Shown here piece after piece: positions 16,276 through 16,341 of a stretch of 16,341 bases of DNA. The DNA is from Cyclostephanos tholiformis (Eukaryota; Bacillariophyta; Thalassiosirophyceae; Thalassiosirales; Thalassiosiraceae). Each line of letters starts with the position of its first letter. Position 1 is the first letter of the stretch. Under the pieces are notes generated by a model that was not told the origin of the DNA, searched no databases, and saw only the letters and a program-made list of their open reading frames with translations. Where the stretch lies: the NCBI GenBank assembly GCA_036939975.1, contig JALLPB010000398.1, positions 1 to 16,341 of the forward strand. The letters are read 5' to 3'. The translations under genes and the position numbers were made by a program.

Positions 16276-16286
16276 TTCCCGCCAAT
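16276..16286. promoter_or_regulatory. E2F-like site overlapping a CCAAT box
   Basis: TTCCCGCC (reverse GGCGGGAA) matches the E2F/DP core and overlaps CCAAT at 16282-16286. A GC-rich string (GGCGGGCGGGGG) lies just left, at about 16252-16263. It is placed about 115 bp upstream of the RMD1-like start and about 30 bp before the possible + start at 16315. Confidence 0.4.
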
Positions 16287-16314
16287 TTTCTTTTGAATTC
16301 CTTTTGGTCAAAAA

Positions 16315-16341
16315 ATGTCTCTCGACAGAATTGAAGATTCG
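16315..16341 (+). CDS. Possible 5' end of a + strand gene, cut by the window edge
   Basis: An ATG with A bases at -3 to -1 opens a frame reading MSLDRIEDS to the window end. Nine codons cannot identify a protein. The start context and the divergent promoter-like sequence before it are the only support. Confidence 0.25.

Noticed and set aside
1..16341. CRISPR arrays, insertion sequences, tRNA/rRNA genes, viral genes, defence or secondary-metabolite clusters
   Set aside because: Both strands were read for direct-repeat/spacer arrays, transposase or integrase motifs, tRNA arms and viral hallmark proteins; none was found. The gene set is eukaryotic housekeeping.

Overview
This is nuclear DNA from a eukaryote, most probably a diatom or a close photosynthetic stramenopile. 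The main evidence is a plant-type IspD of the plastid MEP isoprenoid pathway. It starts with a signal peptide followed directly by a serine/threonine-alanine-phenylalanine motif, like the ASAFAP motif that diatoms use to import proteins into a four-membrane plastid. Genes are closely packed, lie on both strands, and carry few short GT-AG introns (70-280 bp). Nothing bacterial, viral or transposon-like was found. Species cannot be named from the sequence alone.

Layout, left to right: a START-domain membrane protein (+, 291-2069); symplekin, a scaffold of mRNA 3'-end processing (-, 6743-2187, three exons), convergent with it; a Cys-X5-Arg phosphatase with an N-terminal hydrophobic leader (+, 6941-7981), divergent from symplekin; a signal-peptide/membrane/coiled-coil/SAP-domain protein (-, 11024-8580); IspD (+, 11413-12588), divergent from the SAP gene; L-threonine aldolase (+, 13107-14310, two exons); and an RMD1/RMND1-family (DUF155) protein (-, 16161-14704, three exons, the middle one only 13 nt). 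A possible start of another + gene lies at the right edge.

The genes do not form one pathway. Two are plausibly plastid-related and share a 388-bp divergent upstream region (SAP protein and IspD). The others are ordinary cellular functions: lipid binding, mRNA 3' processing, phosphatase signalling, amino-acid metabolism, and a conserved membrane-anchored family. All splice phases were checked by hand. The spliced lengths are whole numbers of codons for symplekin (1400 aa), threonine aldolase (377 aa) and the RMD1-like protein (423 aa).

I see no new multi-gene system. The points most worth following are the 13-nt microexon encoding the conserved Phe-Trp of the RMD1-like protein, the architecture of the SAP protein with its internal repeats and its pairing with ispD, the C-terminal extension of IspD, and CpG-rich blocks confined to some genes or gene 5' halves.
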